Shown here: positions 24,327 through 33,103 of the stretch, piece by piece
How the letters are laid out: each line of letters starts with the position of its first letter
Numbering within the stretch: position 1 is the first letter of the stretch
Source: a bacterium
GTDB taxonomy: Bacteria > Vulcanimicrobiota > JABDET01
Assembly: GCA_021817145.1 (NCBI GenBank)
Contig: JAKAVV010000005.1
Span: forward strand, 1-64,000
Length of the DNA stretch: 64,000 nucleotides
Direction of reading: 5' to 3'
Position numbers and translations under genes: made by a program
The notes under the pieces: generated by a model
What the model was told of the DNA's origin: nothing
Seen by the model: only the letters and a program-made list of their open reading frames with translations
The model's database searches: none

Positions 24327-25009
24327 AGAAGAACCAGATTGGCGGCAGCGAAGACTTAAACAGAAGGATGGAACATAAGGTGGGGGGACAGATGAAGGGG
24401 AAATGGATTGGTATTTTAGGGGGAACCTTTAACCCTGTTCATTTGGGGCATTTAATTCTAGCTGAAACAGCTAGAATACAATTTAAATTAGACCAGATTT
24501 TGTTTATGCCAAACTACATTCCTCCTCATCGCAGCACAGGAGATGAAATTCTTGCTCCTTCTGAAGACAGGTACAACATGCTTCTTTTAGCAGCTATCTC
24601 TAACCTGAATTTTGAAGTTTCCTCTCTTGAGCTGGATAAAGAAGAGCTCTCTTATACCTTTTATACAGTTGAAGAATTGACAAAATTGAACCCTAAAAAT
24701 CGTTATTTTTTTATCTGTGGAGCAGATGCTCTTTTACTTCATGACTGGTACCGTTTCTCTGAGTTGGCAGAAAAGCTGGAAGGATTTCTTTTAGCCCCTA
24801 GACAAGGAGAAGGGATTGAAAAAGTCAAAGAGAAAATGATAAATAGGGGTTTTTTAGCAGTGCGAAAAATAAAGAAGATAGATATGATTCCTATCGGGAT
24901 TTCTTCAACTCTGATCAGAACTCGAATTCGTGAGCGCCAGCCGATTCGATATTTGGTCCCTGAACTTGTGGAAACTTACATTTACCGTAAGAAGTTGTAT
25001 CTCAGATGA
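24323..25009 (+). CDS. nadD: Nicotinate-nucleotide adenylyltransferase
   Basis: NadD makes deamido-NAD from nicotinate mononucleotide and ATP. The family motif GGTFNPVHLGHL is near residues 31-42 and the C-terminal ISSTLIRTRI is the second ATP-binding motif. The ATG at 24323 overlaps btuD, but an ATG at 24392 (MKGKWIGILGG), after GGTGGGGGGA, gives a protein of the usual size and may be the true start. The neighbouring btuFCD genes are unrelated in function. Confidence 0.93.
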   Translation: MKKNQIGGSEDLNRRMEHKVGGQMKGKWIGILGGTFNPVHLGHLILAETARIQFKLDQILFMPNYIPPHRSTGDEILAPSEDRYNMLLLAAISNLNFEVSSLELDKEELSYTFYTVEELTKLNPKNRYFFICGADALLLHDWYRFSELAEKLEGFLLAPRQGEGIEKVKEKMINRGFLAVRKIKKIDMIPIGISSTLIRTRIRERQPIRYLVPELVETYIYRKKLYLR

Positions 25010-26271
25010 GAATTCTAAAAAAGGTTTTTTTAATCTGTTTTGTCCTGGCTGTCATAGGGGGAGCTCTTGGAATTTATCTAGCCATTAAACTGGACCAGCC
25101 TTACACTGCTGCAGAACCTTCCTGGGAAACCGCTTTACGGGTTGCCTTTAAACCTCAAACCTTTTTTCCAGGAAAAAACAATCTATACGTTTTAATTTTG
25201 GGAACAGACAACAACTGGACACAGCAGGATATTCTTTATACCAAAGGCACCCGCTCTGATACGACCATGCTCGCCCATATTGATTTAAAGCATAAAACCG
25301 TTAAAATTCTGAGCATCCCGCGAGATCTTTATGTTTACATTCCAGGGGACTGCTACCAGGGGGACTGTTATGACAAGATCAATGCTGCAACCTCTGTTGG
25401 CGGAGTTCCTTTAAGCGAAAAAGTGGTGGCTTCTCTAACAGGGATTCCAATTGACTATTATGTTCGGATTAAGACAACAGGACTCATCAATTTTGTGAAT
25501 GCCATTGGCGGAATTTATGTTTATGTGGATGAAAACATGAATTATGTGGATCACTGGGGGCATCTTAAAATACATTTAAAAAAAGGGTGGCAGCATTTAA
25601 ATGGAGTTCAAACAGAAGAGCTGGCAAGATTTAGACATGATCCTTTAGGGGATTACGGCAGAATTCAGAGACAGCATCGGATCATTAAAGCCATTATGAA
25701 AAAGCTGGAAAGACCGAGTGTTCTTATTCACCTGTATCATATTGTTCAAGTGGCAAAACAAAGTGTTGAAACCAATTTAAGTTTCCCCCAGATCCTTGCC
25801 CTTGCCAATCTTTTTAAAGGAGCAACAACAGACAGCATGAAGATTTACACCCTTCCCACTCGTCCTAAAAATGTGAAAGTGTTTGGAACCTGGGTCAGTT
25901 ATGTTTTCCCTGATCCAAATCGAGATAAAAAAATGCTGGCAGAATTCCAATCCGATGCTTTTCTTCCCTCTCATCCCATTGGTGTCAGTGTTGAAGTCCT
26001 GAATGGAAACGGGGCGCAAGGGGAGGCAAAACAAATTGCCGATAAACTCCAAAACCATGGATTTGTTATCAGTCACGTTGGGAATGCCCCTAATTTCAAT
26101 TATAATCAAACTCTTATTATTGATCATGAAGTCCATCCCCACAAAAAAGTAAAAAAGAAAATTTTACCTATGCTGGTTTCTAAATATTTTCCTGGCGCGC
26201 AAACTGAAAACGACCCAAGACCAAGACCAAGACCTGCGGATTTGACTATTGTTCTAGGGAAAACCCTCTGA
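25006..26271 (+). CDS. LytR-CpsA-Psr (LCP) family protein with LytR C-terminal domain
   Basis: A 421-residue protein with an N-terminal membrane helix (about 7-25). The LCP domain carries SDTTMLAHID, ILSIPRDLYVYIPG, DKINAA and an Arg-rich GDYGRIQRQHR motif that binds a polyprenyl phosphate headgroup. A LytR_C-type domain follows at about 325-400. LCP enzymes transfer glycopolymers from lipid carriers to the cell wall. The order nadD then LCP is common. It overlaps nadD by 4 bp. The polymer is not known here. Confidence 0.9.
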   Translation: MRILKKVFLICFVLAVIGGALGIYLAIKLDQPYTAAEPSWETALRVAFKPQTFFPGKNNLYVLILGTDNNWTQQDILYTKGTRSDTTMLAHIDLKHKTVKILSIPRDLYVYIPGDCYQGDCYDKINAATSVGGVPLSEKVVASLTGIPIDYYVRIKTTGLINFVNAIGGIYVYVDENMNYVDHWGHLKIHLKKGWQHLNGVQTEELARFRHDPLGDYGRIQRQHRIIKAIMKKLERPSVLIHLYHIVQVAKQSVETNLSFPQILALANLFKGATTDSMKIYTLPTRPKNVKVFGTWVSYVFPDPNRDKKMLAEFQSDAFLPSHPIGVSVEVLNGNGAQGEAKQIADKLQNHGFVISHVGNAPNFNYNQTLIIDHEVHPHKKVKKKILPMLVSKYFPGAQTENDPRPRPRPADLTIVLGKTL

Positions 26272-26343
26272 AATCTCCACTCAAATGATCTTGTCAAAAA
26301 GGGTTTAACGTTTTTTTCGGGAATAATTTCCTTGGAATAAAAG

Positions 26344-26817
26344 ATGCCAGAAGAGCCAGAAAAAACGCAAGAAGAATCATCAAAAAAGGTCCCTATAAGG
26401 GATCTGGTTAATATTCGACAAGCCATGAATGACTTGTTTTCCGACTTGTTTTCTGGGAGACCCCTTCGCGCCCTTTTTCCCCAAGAGCAGTGGGCGCCCC
26501 CTGTTGACATTTATGAAAACAAGGACGCTATTTATATTTTAATGGATATTCCAGGAATGACGGCAAAAGATATTGATATTACAGCAACTCAGGACACGAT
26601 TGTGATTAAAGGTGAGAGAAAACCTGTTAAAGATATTGGCAGCGAAAATTATATCTTGAAAGAACATTCTTATGGAGAATTCAGCAGAACGATTCCACTG
26701 CCTTATGCGATTAAACCTCGTGAGATAAAAGCCATGTATAAAGATGGGACTCTTGAATTGAAACTTCCTAAAGCTAAATCCGGTAAAGGGAAAACAATCA
26801 GAATTGATATCGAGTAA
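26344..26817 (+). CDS. Small heat shock protein, Hsp20 family
   Basis: A 157-residue ATP-independent chaperone. The alpha-crystallin domain runs from about residue 50 (PPVDIYENKDAIYILMDIPG) to 150, with GTLELKLPKA as the C-terminal strand motif. A 40-residue N-terminal arm is charged. The ribosome site is weak. htrA starts 7 bases later, making a protein quality-control pair. Confidence 0.93.
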   Translation: MPEEPEKTQEESSKKVPIRDLVNIRQAMNDLFSDLFSGRPLRALFPQEQWAPPVDIYENKDAIYILMDIPGMTAKDIDITATQDTIVIKGERKPVKDIGSENYILKEHSYGEFSRTIPLPYAIKPREIKAMYKDGTLELKLPKAKSGKGKTIRIDIE

Positions 26818-26823
26818 GATAAA

Positions 26824-28005
26824 ATGAACTGGAAGCACCATGTTTCACATTTTTTAATCGCTTTTTTAGCAGCTCTTGGAGGAGCATCACTGACTTTGCT
26901 CCTGGTTACTCATGATTTAAAAAATCACTCCCGAGCGATTATCCCTCTTTTCTCAAGCAGTGCCCCAACCCTGGTTTATAAAGGCGGACCCAATGCTGTT
27001 ACAGCGGTAAAAAAATTAGGTCCAGCAGTTGTCAGTATTAATACGGTTTCCATTGTAAAACCCTCTATCCCTAATATGGGGCAGATTCCCGGCATGGGAC
27101 ATTTTTTTTCTCGATTTTTTGGAGATAATAATTTACTAGCCCCTTTTTCACAGTCGTATGAAGAAGCTGAAGCAGCTGGTTCAGGAGTTATCATCAGCAA
27201 AAATGGTCTTGTTGTTACGAATCAACATGTTATTAACAAGGCTACCTCTATCACGGTTACATTAATAAACCATCAGGAGTTTCAGGGAAAAGTCATTGGA
27301 GCAGATTGGCTTTCTGATATTGCTGTCATAAAAATCATTCATCCTCCAAAAGATTTGCCTGTCGCTGTTCTTGGAAATTCGAATGATTTGCAGATAGGGG
27401 AACCTGTGATTGCCATTGGGAATCCGTATGAATTTGAGAATACGGTTACAGCCGGGGTTTTAAGCGCATTGGGGAGAAAAATTACGGCTGATGGAAGAGA
27501 TTACGAAGATCTCCTTCAAACCGATGCTGCCATTAATCCGGGAAACTCTGGTGGACCTCTTGCTGATCTTACAGGAACAGTGATTGGAATCAATACTGCC
27601 ATTGTCCAGTATGCTCAAGGGATCGGTTTTGCCATTCCCATTAATACCGTAAAACGGGTTGCCACAGAACTGATTGAAACAGGACATATGAGATGGCCCT
27701 TTTTAGGAATTCAAATGGGATATTTAACCTCTAAAATCGCCCAATACTTAAAGTGTCCAGTACATCAAGGCGCTGTTGTTTATAAAGTCATCCCTCATTC
27801 CCCGGCAAAAAAAAGCGGCTTGAAAAGCGGAGATGTGATTGTTTCAGTCAATGGAGAAAAGGTGAAAAACCCAACCGATCTGGCGGATTTAATTCGACAG
27901 TTGAGAGTTGGAGAAAAAGTTCAGGTTCAATTTTATCGAGAGGGGAAGCTTTTATCAAAAGAAATAACGCTTGGCGTTAGACCAAAATCTATTGTTACGA
28001 AGTAA
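26824..28005 (+). CDS. HtrA/DegP-type serine protease
   Basis: A 393-residue periplasmic protease with an N-terminal membrane helix (about 8-28). The catalytic triad is His in NQHVIN, Asp in SDIAVIKI and Ser in INPGNSGGPL. One PDZ domain follows (GAVVYKVIPHSPAKKSGLKSGDVIV). With hsp20 it likely handles unfolded proteins. Its 3' end overlaps the converging GGDEF gene by 11 bp, so read-through of the two would clash. Confidence 0.95.
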   Translation: MNWKHHVSHFLIAFLAALGGASLTLLLVTHDLKNHSRAIIPLFSSSAPTLVYKGGPNAVTAVKKLGPAVVSINTVSIVKPSIPNMGQIPGMGHFFSRFFGDNNLLAPFSQSYEEAEAAGSGVIISKNGLVVTNQHVINKATSITVTLINHQEFQGKVIGADWLSDIAVIKIIHPPKDLPVAVLGNSNDLQIGEPVIAIGNPYEFENTVTAGVLSALGRKITADGRDYEDLLQTDAAINPGNSGGPLADLTGTVIGINTAIVQYAQGIGFAIPINTVKRVATELIETGHMRWPFLGIQMGYLTSKIAQYLKCPVHQGAVVYKVIPHSPAKKSGLKSGDVIVSVNGEKVKNPTDLADLIRQLRVGEKVQVQFYREGKLLSKEITLGVRPKSIVTK

Positions 28006-29092
28006 TTCTGGATTCAGAAGCCATGCAAACTCTGTTCTTCCCGCCCCCTTTTGCTGAATACAATGCTTTATCCGCCAGCCCGATTAAAGACTCCTCATCT
28101 TTTGCATGAAAAGGATAAACAGCGATCCCAAGGCTGATCGTTACTTTCCGATGATCGGGAAAACCTGGGAAAGGATGCTGGCTGATGGCTTCTCTTATTC
28201 GCTCCCCTGCTTTTGCAGCTTGCTCCAGATTTGTGGCGGGAAGAATGACATAAAACTCTTCTCCCCCTGTTCTTGCCGCGATGTCAATCCCTTCTCTTAA
28301 ACATCCTAGAACACATAAGGCCAGCTCTTTTAAAACCCGATCTCCTTGAGGATGACCATAAGTGTCATTGATCTTTTTAAAATCATCAATATCAAAAGTA
28401 AGAAGACCAAGGGGCTGTTGATAACGATTGGAGCGAAGAAGTTCTGCCTGCAGAGCCTGACGAAAAAAACGTTTATTATACAGCCCTGTTGTTTCATCTG
28501 TAACAGAGGTTTCGTATAAATAAAAAGATTCAAGAGCTTTTCCTGCCATATTGGATAAAGGCTCTAACAAATCCAAAGAGAGATTGACAGCTTCTTTATC
28601 CAGAGCGACAAATCCCAATAAATAATTCTTTTCCATCAGTGCAGCAAGATAAAAAAGCTTTTCTTTTTTCAATCTCCCGCTGAAACTGGGAAATGTTTTT
28701 TCAAACAATGGAGTATTTAATTCGTGCAGCGGGACAAGGGCTTTTGAAACTTGAAGAGCCCAGTTCCCCGCGTTTTCAGTAAAAAGCGGAGGAAATGAGT
28801 TTGTATTTTCTATCCCTTGAGAGGATGCCAGACGAAGCTCATTTCTCTGGCGGTAATAAAGGAAAATTCCCCCTCTTGGGCTGCCTGTTACCTTCAAAAG
28901 AAAAGTTAAAATGTAAGAAGTCAGTTTCTCTAGATCAAAAATTTCTTCTTGTCCTTGATCAAAAGCGCTTAAAATTTTTAGAACCTCTTTATTTTTTTTT
29001 GCGGAATGGGTGTGATAATAATAAGCAAGAAAGAAAATAAATAGATTAACGATAAGAGCTAAAATTCCAGCAGTGAAAAGAACAGTTCCCAC
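27995..29092 (-). CDS. Membrane-anchored GAF-GGDEF protein
   Basis: A 365-residue protein: membrane helix at about 5-25, a GAF-like domain at about 50-195, and a GGDEF domain at about 200-360. The active-site loop is TGGEEFYV (GGEEF is functional in the family) and FDIDDFKKINDTYGHPQGD is the metal and substrate motif, so it should make cyclic di-GMP. The inhibitory RxxD site normally five residues upstream of the loop is changed (REGID), so product inhibition may be absent. The start is GTG, without a clear ribosome site. Confidence 0.92.
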   Translation of the reverse strand: MGTVLFTAGILALIVNLFIFFLAYYYHTHSAKKNKEVLKILSAFDQGQEEIFDLEKLTSYILTFLLKVTGSPRGGIFLYYRQRNELRLASSQGIENTNSFPPLFTENAGNWALQVSKALVPLHELNTPLFEKTFPSFSGRLKKEKLFYLAALMEKNYLLGFVALDKEAVNLSLDLLEPLSNMAGKALESFYLYETSVTDETTGLYNKRFFRQALQAELLRSNRYQQPLGLLTFDIDDFKKINDTYGHPQGDRVLKELALCVLGCLREGIDIAARTGGEEFYVILPATNLEQAAKAGERIREAISQHPFPGFPDHRKVTISLGIAVYPFHAKDEESLIGLADKALYSAKGGGKNRVCMASESRITS

Positions 29093-29129
29093 AAAAAAAC
29101 GATTTCAAACTTTTATGCGCAAACCCTTC

Positions 29130-29243
29130 TCAGAACCGTTGAATGACTCCGTCTATTTCCAGATCGGTTTTTGCGGTTTTGACAGCTTCTTCAAGCCGTA
29201 TTAAAGCTTTTTTTAACTCCTGACAAATTTGCTCTTTTTTCAT
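29130..29243 (-). pseudogene. Truncated HI0074-type partner of the MNT gene
   Basis: A 37-residue frame starting MKKEQICQELKKALIRLEEA and ending DLEIDGVIQRF then TGA. This is the N-terminal part of nucleotidyltransferase substrate-binding (HI0074-like) proteins, which are normally 130-140 residues. It overlaps the end of the MNT gene by 53 bp, as intact pairs do. The rest is missing; sequence after the stop does not resume the family in any frame that I can see. Confidence 0.65.
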
Positions 29244-29541
29244 AAAGCAAAATTTCTTTTCTTTCGATCTCTTCCTTTAAAGACCCTTTTGCCTTATTTA
29301 AGTTAATTAGGTCAATTTTTAAGAGAGTAGGCGCTTCTTCATTTAATTGATCTTGAACTCCATGCATATCTTCAGAAGAAACAGCCAGATCAATATCTGA
29401 GGTGAGGTTGTAATCCCCTCTGGAGCGAGATCCATAAAGAACAACTCGGTTTGGGTCTGTGGTTCGAATAATGATTGTCAGGATTTTTTGAAGTAAATCT
29501 TCAGACAGACCGGTCCTTTCAATATTATTGACCTTGTTCAC
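29191..29541 (-). CDS. MNT-type nucleotidyltransferase (of a broken pair)
   Basis: A 116-residue minimal nucleotidyltransferase with GSRSRG then DIDLAV (GS-x9/10-D-x-D) at about residues 38-54. Such proteins pair with HEPN or HI0074-like partners. Its partner here is cut short, so the pair is probably inactive as a toxin-antitoxin system. The start is GTG. It differs enough from the pair at 232-1024 to be an independent acquisition. Confidence 0.8.
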   Translation of the reverse strand: MNKVNNIERTGLSEDLLQKILTIIIRTTDPNRVVLYGSRSRGDYNLTSDIDLAVSSEDMHGVQDQLNEEAPTLLKIDLINLNKAKGSLKEEIERKEILLYEKRANLSGVKKSFNTA

Positions 29542-29656
29542 GAATACTGGTTTCCTTATTTACGTTTATTCTTCATTCAGAAACTTTTATATCCTTCAGC
29601 TTAGTCATGAAGTTCACCCGCTGCTTCTTCACTGCCAAACATTTGTGGTCAAATCC

Positions 29657-30058
29657 TTATTTTTGAAAATTTTCTTGAATTTGACTTATCCCTTTAACTC
29701 TTGCCCAGATGGGAAGGAGAAAAAAGAGCAAGCCCAGGATAACAAAACTTTTTCCTAATAAGGACAGGAAACTGAACAGAGAAAGAATGACTCCTATGTT
29801 AAAAAAGAAGAAGCTCAACCATGCTAAAGGTTCATATTTCCTTTTTTTGTCTGTCCGTGGAAAGATCCAGAAACTAATTCCAAACACAAATTGGAATACC
29901 CAGCCTATCAGCAGCAGATCAATATGATCTTGAAGCAGCATCCCTTGAAAAGGGGTATATCCAATCCCTTTTCCTATTAACATAAAAGCCCCAATGCTTG
30001 TTCCCATAAAAAAATAAATGAGGGATGATTTTAAAAACCAGCAGCTTAATTTCGGCAT
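29657..30058 (-). CDS. Small four-helix membrane protein, paralog of the next gene
   Basis: A 133-residue protein with four membrane helices. The pattern HIDLLLIGWVFQFVFGISFWIFPR resembles the His-bearing helix of heme-copper oxidase subunit I and of NnrS-like proteins. A similar stretch is in the neighbour at 30060-30476, so the two arose by duplication. It is the last gene of the FNR-box operon. Heme binding by the conserved His is an inference. Confidence 0.7.
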   Translation of the reverse strand: MPKLSCWFLKSSLIYFFMGTSIGAFMLIGKGIGYTPFQGMLLQDHIDLLLIGWVFQFVFGISFWIFPRTDKKRKYEPLAWLSFFFFNIGVILSLFSFLSLLGKSFVILGLLFFLLPIWARVKGISQIQENFQK

Positions 30059-30059
30059 T

Positions 30060-30476
30060 TTATCTTTCCTTAATTCTTCCCCAGATCAAGAACACAAACA
30101 AAACGGATCCTAACCAGAGAAATAAAGCGGAAAAAACCAGTAGAATATTCCAGACAGCAGCTGGATTCAAGGCTTGTTCTGGTTCTGAAACAGCTCTTAA
30201 TAATAATCCTGAATTTAAAAAAACGAGAATAAGCCAGCCCAATATTTCTGTTCGATTCTCTGTGGCAATTTTTGGAGAAGGGCGTGGAAACAGCCACCAG
30301 GACACTCCGATAATGGTTTGAGTCAGCCATCCAATCGTGAGAAAATGGATGATGACAAGAGTAAATGCAGAAGCTAAATAAGAGAAGCGCGGAAGTGAGA
30401 AAAAAAGATCCATAAACAGCCCAAGGAGTAGATAAATCACTCCGCTTTTAATAAACCATCGGGTTAAAGTCGGCAT
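30060..30476 (-). CDS. Small four-helix membrane protein, paralog of the downstream gene
   Basis: A 138-residue protein starting MPTLTRWFIKSGVIYLLLG, like the following protein (MPKLSCWFLKSSLIYFFMG). The His-bearing motif is IHFLTIGWLTQTIIGVSWWLFPR. Such small oxidase-subunit-I-like proteins occur with NnrS and denitrification genes. Only one base separates the two paralogs. Role inferred from the operon. Confidence 0.7.
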   Translation of the reverse strand: MPTLTRWFIKSGVIYLLLGLFMDLFFSLPRFSYLASAFTLVIIHFLTIGWLTQTIIGVSWWLFPRPSPKIATENRTEILGWLILVFLNSGLLLRAVSEPEQALNPAAVWNILLVFSALFLWLGSVLFVFLIWGRIKER

Positions 30477-30524
30477 AGCTATTTTATTATAAGTTCAACT
30501 TATTCCTCTTCAGATCCATCGAAG

Positions 30525-31604
30525 TTAACTTTGCTGAAATCCATGTTTAATCCCTGTTAAAATCGAAAAGATCATCTGAGCTAAAAACAAAAGAATGGCA
30601 GCAGCATTTCCGATTCCACCCCACTGCTGGATTGTTACCTGTCCTGTTAAGTCCCCCAGCATTCTGACTGCGAGAGAAAGAGCTAGTAGGATAAGATAAA
30701 AGTAATACTGATTTTGAAATTGGATAGGAAGCCCTAAAATCGCGGGGAAAATAATGCAGGCATGCCCAAAAATCATCGAAAAAACAAAGCCTAAAAAAAG
30801 AGTATGTAAAGCGATATCATAATGGAATCCTGATAAATGGGAGGAAAAAGCTAGAAAACTCAACCCTGAAAATCCAAGCCAAACATATCCGCTTAAAAGA
30901 GAGACTGCGGCAAAACGAGGAAGCCCTGGTTTTCGAATCGTTTTACGCGCAATATCAAATTGAATCAGCCAGATAGAAAAGAGGATCATCCCGATTCCTG
31001 CCAGAGCATTTCCTAGAGGATAAACGTATTCGCTGACACTAGCCCCACCCAGAAACAGTATGGATGCTGTAATAAAAATAAAAATTGCCATTTTAGGCAG
31101 CTTCTGCATCTGACTCAGTTCAAGCCTTTCTCCTGCAATAATAAAAATTAAAAATCCTGCCCAGAAAAGAAGAATATGCGGAATCGACTTCCCCAAAAAC
31201 CACAAGATGTTTCCCGCAGCCCAGGATAAAGCGCCTGCGCCCATGACAAAAGCGGAGAATGAAGGTTGAATTCGTATCAAAAAAAAGTTAATTATAACGA
31301 AGAAAAGACTGCCAATCAAAATGGAAATAATCCCTGCTGGATAGTTTAAGCCTGACAGCAGAATGATCCCCCCAATTCCTGTCAAAAAAGGGGACAAAAA
31401 AGCCCACGGCTTCCTGAGGGCAACTGCTCTTTCCAGTCCAAGGACTGTTCCTAGAAATCCTGATACCATCAAAGGACCGTGAACCAGTGACAGATTCGGA
31501 TTCCAGGGGGGGAATGGGATAGGAATAGAGAGTCTTAAAAAACCTGCCCAAACCCCCCCCAACAGAGAAATAATCCCTAATCCCAAAAGGGGGAATTTTT
31601 TCAT
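30525..31604 (-). CDS. NnrS-like multi-pass membrane protein
   Basis: A 359-residue protein with about ten to eleven membrane helices. LSLVHGPLMVSGFLGTVLGLERAVAL and HTLFLGFVFSMIFGHACIIFPAIL contain the conserved His that suggest heme binding in the NnrS family, whose members ease nitrosative stress. It overlaps the hemerythrin gene by 4 bp, so the two are translated together. I am fairly sure of the family and less sure of NO as ligand. Confidence 0.7.
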   Translation of the reverse strand: MKKFPLLGLGIISLLGGVWAGFLRLSIPIPFPPWNPNLSLVHGPLMVSGFLGTVLGLERAVALRKPWAFLSPFLTGIGGIILLSGLNYPAGIISILIGSLFFVIINFFLIRIQPSFSAFVMGAGALSWAAGNILWFLGKSIPHILLFWAGFLIFIIAGERLELSQMQKLPKMAIFIFITASILFLGGASVSEYVYPLGNALAGIGMILFSIWLIQFDIARKTIRKPGLPRFAAVSLLSGYVWLGFSGLSFLAFSSHLSGFHYDIALHTLFLGFVFSMIFGHACIIFPAILGLPIQFQNQYYFYLILLALSLAVRMLGDLTGQVTIQQWGGIGNAAAILLFLAQMIFSILTGIKHGFQQS

Positions 31605-32290
31605 TTTTTGCTGATCTTAACTCTCCAATCTTCAGGACCCTTTTCAAGGTATTCCCAGTCAAACATCCCTTCTCTCTCATGGAGAAAAGAGTAGTAAAGA
31701 GGTTTTGGATCATGATCGTTCAGCAGAATAAAAGCTTTCCCTCCGCGCATTTCATCAAAAGTCTGGAAAATAAGGGGATGTCTTTTCGGTGGAGGAAGAT
31801 TCCGAACATCCAGAATCTGTTCCTGACATTCATGTTCAGAAGATCCTTTAGAAGCTTTAAAGTTTTCATGAATCCGATGTAAAAGAGCTTCCTGTTCTTT
31901 TTCCTGCAGATAGTCCCGAAGCAGCGGAAAATAAACGGTTTCTTCTTTTTGGGTATGAAGATTCAAGATTAAAAGAAGTTCCTGAGCTTTCTTAAGAACT
32001 GCCTCAGAATCTGATGCTTTCCCTTCCATTTCAGAAACGATCCGTTTAACCAATTGATGATCCAGTGTCATGGTGGCAGTCGGCTTTCCATATTTTGGGA
32101 GAATCCTGTCTATTTCAGGGTAAACAGAGTTCTCCTCGGATTCGATGTGGGGCAGCAGCTCTTTTTTCAAGAATCCGACCAAGTTTTCAGCAGCGTTCTT
32201 GCTCCCTGCCCCTAACTCTTTTGTTAAATCTTCAGCCTGAGCAAGAAGCTTTTTATGATGATCTTGAAGGGTATTCATTAAATTTCCCAT
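31601..32290 (-). CDS. Hemerythrin HHE-domain and DUF2249 protein
   Basis: A 229-residue protein from ATG 32290, preceded by AAGGAGGAATAAC. Residues about 10-145 form a hemerythrin-like four-helix bundle with HHKK, HIESEE, LDHQ and LHTQKEE as di-iron ligand candidates. Residues about 155-225 form a DUF2249 domain (LDVRNLPPPKRHPLIF). Hemerythrin proteins of this kind (RIC/DNR-linked) bind oxygen or NO and repair iron-sulfur centres. It heads the operon with a class II FNR box. An upstream in-frame start would lack a ribosome site. Confidence 0.85.
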   Translation of the reverse strand: MGNLMNTLQDHHKKLLAQAEDLTKELGAGSKNAAENLVGFLKKELLPHIESEENSVYPEIDRILPKYGKPTATMTLDHQLVKRIVSEMEGKASDSEAVLKKAQELLLILNLHTQKEETVYFPLLRDYLQEKEQEALLHRIHENFKASKGSSEHECQEQILDVRNLPPPKRHPLIFQTFDEMRGGKAFILLNDHDPKPLYYSFLHEREGMFDWEYLEKGPEDWRVKISKK

Positions 32291-32324
32291 TGTTATTCCT
32301 CCTTTTTTATTGAGATACAGTAAC

Positions 32325-32366
32325 AGCATACATCAATTAAAAGGAGTTGTCTTTGTTCTAGATCAA
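32325..32366 (-). promoter_or_regulatory. FNR/DNR-type box and -10 of the hemerythrin operon
   Basis: TTGTTCTAGATCAA (32353-32366) is close to the FNR consensus TTGAT-N4-ATCAA. A -10-like TATGCT lies at 32325-32330 (minus strand). The box centre (32359.5) is about 41.5 bases from the predicted transcription start, the class II activator spacing. The box overlaps the stop of the flavin reductase gene. Confidence 0.6.
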
Positions 32367-33089
32367 GGAAACTTTTACTCCATACCCTTCAAATTCTTCC
32401 ACAAAAATCTGGCTTGAATCAACAGGGACATCTTTTAAAAGATCGCGCAGCGCATTCACCATAGCTGGAGGACCAACAACGTAATAAATGGGGGAAGAAT
32501 AATTCGTTAATCCTTTTGCATTTAAATACTTTTTAAATTTCTCTCCATCCAAATGCCCTTCAGCAGAAGTCATAACAGGAAAAAAGTTAAATTTAAAATC
32601 GCTTTTTTGAAGATTTTTAAGCTCTTCTAGAAAGGCGGCATCCTCAGGTTTCCGATTAAAGTAAAAAAGAAAAAAATCATGAGTGAGTTTTTCTTCTTTA
32701 GCCTGGACAAGAATGCTTCGAAAAGGGGTAATTCCGATTCCTCCCGCTAGAAAAACAGCAGGACGAGAGGTGTCTTTATGAAGAAGAAAATCTCCAAACG
32801 GTCCTCTGATATTAACCTGTGAACCAATGGGTAGAGAACTTAAATGATGCTTAAAAGCTGTTTTGCCTGTTCGGCTGGCAATCAGGAGCGTTTTTTCAAT
32901 AGGAGCGCTGGCAATACTAAAAAGTCTTGTGTTCCCTTCTGTATCTGTTTCAGGAAGATTCAAGAGGGTTAGTCTCAGGGTTTGTCCTGGGTTAAAATGA
33001 AACCCCTCAGGTTTCTCAAAATAACACCCAAAGGTTTCTGAAGCCAGTTCTTTTCTGTCGATCAATTTTATTTGATAAGATGCAGCCAT
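32358..33089 (-). CDS. FAD/NAD(P)-dependent ferredoxin-reductase-like oxidoreductase
   Basis: A 243-residue protein with an FAD-binding barrel (RLFSIASAP, about 57-65) and an NAD-binding half (GGIGITPFRSIL, about 115). There is no 2Fe-2S domain, so it needs a partner to carry electrons on. AAGGAGAGAAA precedes the ATG. It lies between the DUF488 gene and the hemerythrin operon, and its last bases hold the FNR box. It may reduce a nearby iron or heme protein; that is inferred. Confidence 0.85.
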   Translation of the reverse strand: MAASYQIKLIDRKELASETFGCYFEKPEGFHFNPGQTLRLTLLNLPETDTEGNTRLFSIASAPIEKTLLIASRTGKTAFKHHLSSLPIGSQVNIRGPFGDFLLHKDTSRPAVFLAGGIGITPFRSILVQAKEEKLTHDFFLFYFNRKPEDAAFLEELKNLQKSDFKFNFFPVMTSAEGHLDGEKFKKYLNAKGLTNYSSPIYYVVGPPAMVNALRDLLKDVPVDSSQIFVEEFEGYGVKVSLI

Positions 33090-33103
33090 TTTCTCTCCTT
33101 CTT

